DNA of 64,000 bases. Origin: Ornithodoros turicata (Eukaryota > Arthropoda > Arachnida > Ixodida > Argasidae). The notes under the pieces are model-generated. The model did not search any database and was not told the origin of the DNA. It worked only from the letters and a program-made list of their open reading frames with translations. The translations under genes and the position numbers were made by a program. Position 1 is the first letter of the stretch. Every line of letters begins with the position of its first letter. Shown here in pieces: positions 58,490 to 64,000 of the stretch. The DNA lies in contig NC_088204.1 in the NCBI RefSeq assembly GCF_037126465.1, forward strand, positions 77,933,807 to 77,997,806, written 5' to 3'.

Positions 58490-59397
58490 ATTTGGTCATG
58501 GTCATATCGCGGCGAGACCCTCTCTAGGGGCGCCACTGTGCCGTCTCTTGGTGGGGATCCCCGTTTCGGTTCAGTTACTTACAGTAAAAACTGTCATATT
58601 GGAATCAAAATGCGATTTACTTGGAACACATATGTCGTTTTCTTCATGAATCACCAGGAAATATCAATGCTGGACAGCCCCTAACACGTGCAATGCCTTT
58701 ATACGCAATGCAATGTGAGAATACTGCCCGGGGACATCCCCACGACAAGGTTCGTTCAGTGAACACCAGAGGGCGACTCCCAAACTTCTCGGCGCCAATA
58801 CATGCAACCGCCGTCAAACGTAACTGTTTTGGATGTATGGGGTTTGAGACTATAGAGTCGTAGCACAGCTGCGGCACAGCCGGTCGTGAGGATGAGTGCG
58901 ATGCAGAGTCTAATGGACCATTTCCGACAACGCGTACGCGAATGCCCAGCCCTGGAGTCCGCCATCTTTGAGCGGAAAACATCGCCATGGACCCACCTGC
59001 GAGCGACTGTCATGTTCATTGTGGGGAGGTAATCGGTTTCAAGGTTACGCGAACGTTTGAGGTCTGGTAATGAGTACAATGTGCTTTCATTCTTTCCGCA
59101 TTCTTCTTTCAATCTTCTCTTGCTACTTTCCCACGCAACGTACGTGCCAGTTCGTAAGGCGTCACCATTATTGGGGGGAAAGACACGACGTTCGACATTC
59201 CGCCGCCAGGGGCGACGCGAATATGGAAAAGGTCCACTGTAGGTCGCTGTCGTGAGACAATATATGCCTCAACCTTGACCTACTCAGACGTAGTCTCAAA
59301 CCCAGAGGCTAGCACACTGAGGCGCTGCCGTCTGCACAGGCCATCGCGGTTGAAGGGTCCCAGCCATTTTGACCACCGAGGACTACCAGGAGGACAA

Positions 59398-60290
59398 AAG
59401 AACAACAACTTTATTTTAATGATTATGATTGGGGAGTTTCGTCGCCGGTGCCGATGCTCTACCCCATCGCTGGTGGGGTAATGGGGTGGAGTGGAATAAT
59501 GAGTCGCCTTACAGGGGGGGGGGGGCGAGGTGCTACCGTGTCCAAAAAGTTTAAGAAGTGTTTTTAGGCCAGAGTGTTGGTGGGCTGGATTTGGCCATGG
59601 ACAAAGCAATCTTGACGGTGAAATAATGGAGAGGAAGCAAGCGAGCTGGTCACTAGTATACATTTATGAAAAAAGCCCGACACTAAGGAGACGACGAGAA
59701 ACGGACGGACGGTGTGTCTGCTTCTCGTCGTCTCCCTATATATAGTCTCAGGGTTTTTTTTAAACGTGTAATCTTGACATAGTGAGAGGGCGAAAGTAGT
59801 CCAGCTGACAATGAAAGCCAAGCCAAGCATTTGGAAGAATGCTCAGATTGCTTCCCTCTATGGGATGAAACAATTGTAAAGGCTTCTGAATTGGACCCTC
59901 ACAGAAGACTTTTGAGAGAGACCTTATGCATAACCTCTTGTGGGAACTGTGTCAGCAACCCATCCGTAATCCTCGGTCCGGCCTTGAGCAGACTTCTTGT
60001 TCCCCCGAACTGACCCCTTTTTGTCCTCAACTGGTTGTTCCCTTCCCTCTGGTTGTATATAATTCTTGTATGTGAAGTACAATTTTTAGCTGTGTTTGAG
60101 ACTTCGTGTTTGTGTCTGTCCTTTCGTGTTTCCTAGTCTCGGGGGTTTACATTATGCATAGTCCAGCTGATTTAGAGACAGTGAAAGTGTTGTCCCGAAA
60201 GGTTCGTAGTGCGTGCAATGGGGGAAGGATGTGCTCTAGATCTTCCAAGTCACGGCAGTGACAGCGTTTCTTGGGGATTCTCGCCAGCGA
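59398..60290 (-). mobile_element. Non-LTR retrotransposon 3' end, copy 2, interrupted by younger elements
   Basis: 59398-59650 matches the 3' end copy at 34385. The rest of that match resumes at 60165-60290 (GTGCTCTAGATCTTCCAAGT). Read on the minus strand, this part gives CHCRDLEDLEHIL, resembling the Cys/His tail after the reverse transcriptase or RNase H of non-LTR elements. Between them lie a hairpin (59665-59765, GGAGACGACGAGAA with TTCTCGTCGTCTCC) and a half copy of the element at 13992 (60063-60155). Confidence 0.6.
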
Positions 60291-60724
60291 TAATGTCACT
60301 TAGCTCCATGAGGAAAAAAATGCAAATGAGCTCGTACGGAATCAACAGAAGGCGGTGAAAAACGGACATTAGCGACTGCAGAAAGTCTACCGGGATAGCA
60401 ATAGGCTTTTATACAAAACCATGCGCCCCCTGCGGCACGCATGGGCTCATGGGAACTTATGGCGCCTTCGAGCATTACGAGAAGGACAGAGGCGGAGGTA
60501 GAAGAACAACAACACCATTCCCGGTGTGCGCAGCAGCGTCAGCCGGTGTAAACCATAACCGAAGCAGACGACGGAGCAGTGTCGCTCAAAGTTCCCATGC
60601 TGCTTTGCGCCGTACGCTTGGCGGCGCGCGCATCTTTGTAAAATCGTCTATTTGAGAGAACTACGAGCGAAAGAATAACATGTTTCCACACTCGCTTGGT
60701 GTGCACTCGGCCATAATAGTCCAC

Positions 60725-60905
60725 CGGCTTCGGTGGATCAGCTGGTTGCCTGGCTGGCAGCTGCCGATCCTTAGCTTGTGGGTTCGAACCCGTCCGAGGA
60801 CGCGAGAAGCTTGATGGTATGGTACAAGGTGCACACACACGCGCGCGTCCGCCTCCACTGAGGACGTTAAATACGGGGTGCCCTTTGATGCGAGAATTCT
60901 CACCA
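60725..60905 (+). mobile_element. Second tRNA-derived SINE type
   Basis: GGTGGATCAGCTGGTTGCC (A-box-like) and GTGGGTTCGAACCCG (B-box) have tRNA spacing and are followed by a CACACACGCGCG run and GCCCTTTGATGCGA. The body differs from the SINE at 45.9 kb, so a second family is present. Confidence 0.55.
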
Positions 60906-60937
60906 TTGTGGCATCGCGCATCATTATAGTTGTCGCG

Positions 60938-61537
60938 ATGTTGAATTCCAATGGCAGAGTCGGAGCAAGTGGCAGGCTCCGCAGTGGAGCGGCTTGATCT
61001 GGCCTAGAGCAAGTGATCCGAATCTGCGACTGGAACACTTCCGCACAACTTGGAGTTAGCGCTGGGTAACCTCCCTTGGTGGATGGCGGCCAGAGACGGA
61101 GGAAGAAGAAGAAGAAGATGCTCATGTTCCATTATAACGCCATGTTTTGCAACATCAAGGTCTTCCTAGTCTCCTAACGTTGCCCTGGTAATGTCTGATT
61201 CTCGCTTCCTTCATGAAACAAAATCGCCAACGTACGACGCGAAATACTAGTCACGGCGAAGACGCGTTGCAAAGCAGCCATGTTGGCGAAATAGAGACAG
61301 GAAATAGGAAGCACGAGCGGCAAGTAACACGTCACGTAGAGTTCCGGTTGAATCTGCCTATTTTGGCGGAGCAGTCTGGGTTGCTCCCTGGAGCGACCTT
61401 GGCTCGAATGCCGCTCCGAAGCTCCCATTGGAATACTCCAGAACTGTTCTCAATCTGCCATTCGAACAGACTTGCTCTCGGCGGAGCAACAAAAGTTGCT
61501 CCGGAGGTGCTCCGAATCTGCCATTGGAATTCAACAT
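60938..61537. mobile_element. 600-bp inverted-repeat element
   Basis: ATGTTGAATTCCAATGGCAG and CTGCCATTGGAATTCAACAT are inverted ends, followed inside by AGTCGGAGCA and TGCTCCGAAT. The interior has repeated GGAGCAAC/GTTGCTCC pieces. No transposase. Confidence 0.65.
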
Positions 61538-61599
61538 TGTCACGAATAAACATCGATTTCATTTTGTCTTCTTCTTTCACATGCATCATTGCTGCAATT

Positions 61600-64000
61600 G
61601 TTCCACGTTAAGAAACATACATGTGGAGAAAAAAGGCACAGAGAGGGAAAGAGAGAGAGATGTCGATAAGCAACTCACCTCACCAGCATGGTGTGTGCGT
61701 CCGCCGTTCAAGCTCATTTCACCCGAGTGCACCTCCGGCAGGGCATCATCAAGATTTTAGGAGATCTTCGTGGGAGATGAACCCGAAGGGCACTTTGCCA
61801 GCACTCGCTATCACAGTGGAGGAGAATATACACAGGGACTTTGACACATTACACACACACAGTTGGATCCTTGATAGCTATGTTATCGTTTCGGGGCCGA
61901 TGCCGTACACAACGGGGTCACCACGTGTGACTATGAAGCACATCTAGCGCACGCCCCTGTGTGTGTAGCAGTTGAGATTGAGAGCAGTGTTTTCCCGAGC
62001 GTGTCGGAGCGAAAATAATGTTCGCTGTGTGATTTCGTATCGGGGGCGTCGTACCCTTATCCCAAGCAGACAAGAGCGAGCACCTTTTTAGCGATGTATT
62101 CGTTTTGCTGTGTTTTCAATGCTCACTAATTAAGTAATTCAGCCAATGACACTATTGGCCTACGCAGTAATTTTTTACACCCTTCCGCTTGTAAAATGGG
62201 TAAAACGCCCTTTTTCTTTCCACAAGCGCAACTGGAAGGTGTAATAAGTGTTGAAAAGGAATTTTCACATTTACCCTTCTGAAACAGAGCTAGAACGAGA
62301 ATGCACTCCCTCCCCTTGAAATGATGCTTCCTGTAGAATACATTATTTAGAGGGGTGAAAGGGACTTTTAACCGCAAGGCGGTGAGACAAAACCACTTGT
62401 AAACCAATTAGCCCATTTCGCTTCGTTGTTGGTTAACCACAAAGTTGCCATCGCAGGATCGCATAAATGGCATAAGGCATTTACACCCGAAACGAAAAAT
62501 TCGTTGTAGCAAAAAATAGACCTCTCTCTGTTTGTAAACAAATGACGTCATACTGTTCGACAGCGCCACCAATTTGGTAGACTTGAATATAAGCCGCTGA
62601 TAAATCGCTGTTCACGAGGTTGTGACAGGTCATCCCAGGTTACCCTATTTAAACGTACAGGATAGTTCTTTGCACCGATGTGAAGCTGCTTTGAAACTTC
62701 CGCACCGAAGAGGCAGAAAGTGGGCACCGGGGATACCGAAACTCACGCGGCTCTGGCATCACAGCCCTCGCCGCCGCCACTGAGGCAGCGCACGAGAAGT
62801 CACGTGCTTAGGCCCGCCAATAAGAATGGACGCAGCTCCGAGATCTGTGATGTCGGCGCTTTGCTCGGGAGTGTGATCGAGGGCTTGTATGTCGCTAAGT
62901 ACGACAGGGAGAAAAATAATTTTTCCTCCTTGGTGTTCTGGAGTGCAGTACGACGCGCCCATAAGATTACTGAACCACATTAACGAAAGTGCCGCAACTC
63001 CTTTAAGACGGACTTACTTCTTAAGAAAGTCTATGGGGGATTTTTGTTCGTAGGGTTCTCGTAAACCGCGCTAAATTTCTACATGGAACAGGTACAGGCG
63101 TGTTCCCCTCTAGTTTATCTAGGGAATGACAAGTTTTTGAACGCCTGACGCGATCCACTGATTTTTGGTGAATTAAAGTTCGTCAAATTTTCAGTACATG
63201 GGAGTCTATGGGAAATGAAAAAAAAATCGCTTCTCTCGGCAGAGCCGCCCGCACTATTTGGGCCAAAATGATTTCATTCCCTACAGTGGCAGTCCAGGAA
63301 TTGATTGCAATCAACAAATTCGACAAGCTTGCTGCAGTTTTCCAAAACCCTGCTTTGTCGTTTGCTAGCATGTTCTGCACACTCGCGCTTATTACATTGC
63401 CTCCTTAAAGCGCGCGAGAAAAGCAAAGGGAAGAAAACAATTTTCCAACAGTACAACCAACTCTCTCCGGAAGCGGACTGAAGCGGAAGCGGAAGTGACT
63501 CTAAGTCCGCCTTATATAGCCGTGCCTACGGGAACCAATAACAGAGAGCGTGACTCAGAATCTGATGCGGTAGACGCGGTACCCTATAGGGCTACCGGTA
63601 GACTAACACCCGCTATTGTTAGGTCAGTCAGTGTACGACACTCTTTGAGTACGTCACCGCAGAGAAGGTACGGGATGGTGACGTTGCGTTCGCTTTCTTT
63701 TTACCCAAAAAGCTACGACGTTCAACCGTATGAAGCTTTACGCACGTCATGTGGAGTCGGGGACATCTCCAACCTCAATATCAGTTGACTGCTCCACTCA
63801 TTTCAGTACTCCAGTGGAGTACTCCAGTGCTCCATTTTCTCTACATCCACTACTCCATTTCTGTCCACTCAGGGACCTGCGCAGAATTTGCACTGACAAT
63901 TTTCGAAGTTCAGTTGCAAAGAGAAATAAATTGCCCTCAATTAAAGTTGTCCAAAGCCTTCCTAAATGGCGGCAAAATTTTCCAGAAGGTAATTGTCGAA
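61600..64000. other. No gene recognised
   Basis: Apart from the short repeat at 62520-62590 and short ACTCCAGTGCTCC-type repeats at 63785-63880, I see nothing in this stretch that can be supported as a gene, RNA or complete element. Open frames here are short and have no recognisable motifs. Confidence 0.4.

Noticed and set aside
62126..62407. 93-codon minus-strand open frame
   Set aside because: No motif, no splice context and ordinary length for random open frames in this window.
1..64000. CRISPR arrays, operons or phage-like gene clusters
   Set aside because: No direct repeats with unique spacers, no ribosome binding sites and no tightly packed genes; the introns and SINEs are those of an animal genome.

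Overview
The window looks like animal nuclear DNA, most likely from a tick or a related chelicerate. Genes are split by GT-AG introns, and most of the sequence is repeats: a tRNA-derived SINE family with a poly(A) tail, a second tRNA-like SINE, 3' ends of a non-LTR element, a decayed BEL/Pao-type integrase, many MITE-like inverted-repeat elements and one large foldback element. The species assignment is inference. No bacterial operons, CRISPR array or rRNA were seen.

Left third (1-29.7 kb, plus strand): three tandem paralogues of a secreted mucin-like protein. Each has a short first exon (signal peptide plus Lys/Pro-rich stretch), a phase-1 intron and a Thr/Pro-rich repeat exon. Copy A (667-7365) has about 45 units of a 60-bp repeat and ends in a stop codon supplied by an inserted SINE tail. 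Copy B (10205-13407) is damaged: frameshift in exon 1, GT donor changed to AT, short repeat exon. Copy C (16227 to about 29670) is the most complete. Its mucin exon has a good splice donor and continues, in matching phase, into small Cys-containing exons that seem to occur as two successive copies of one module. A palindromic E-box site lies 60-75 bp upstream of each ATG.

Middle (33.7-50.3 kb, minus strand): one full-size ABCA-type gene. I could assemble 19 exons whose splice phases all agree, giving 1736 codons plus stop: TM helix and extracellular domain, TMD1, NBD1, regulatory domain, TMD2 with a second extracellular domain, NBD2 and the usual C-terminal tail. Nearly every ATP-binding and hydrolysis motif is altered in both NBDs although the reading frame is intact, so this may be a pseudo-transporter.

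Right (52.2-56.6 kb, minus strand): a three-exon alpha/beta hydrolase of the serine hydrolase-like (SERHL/kraken) type, 329 residues, in which the nucleophile elbow reads GHDMG instead of GHSxG. From 56.6 to 64 kb I see only repeats and no gene I can support.
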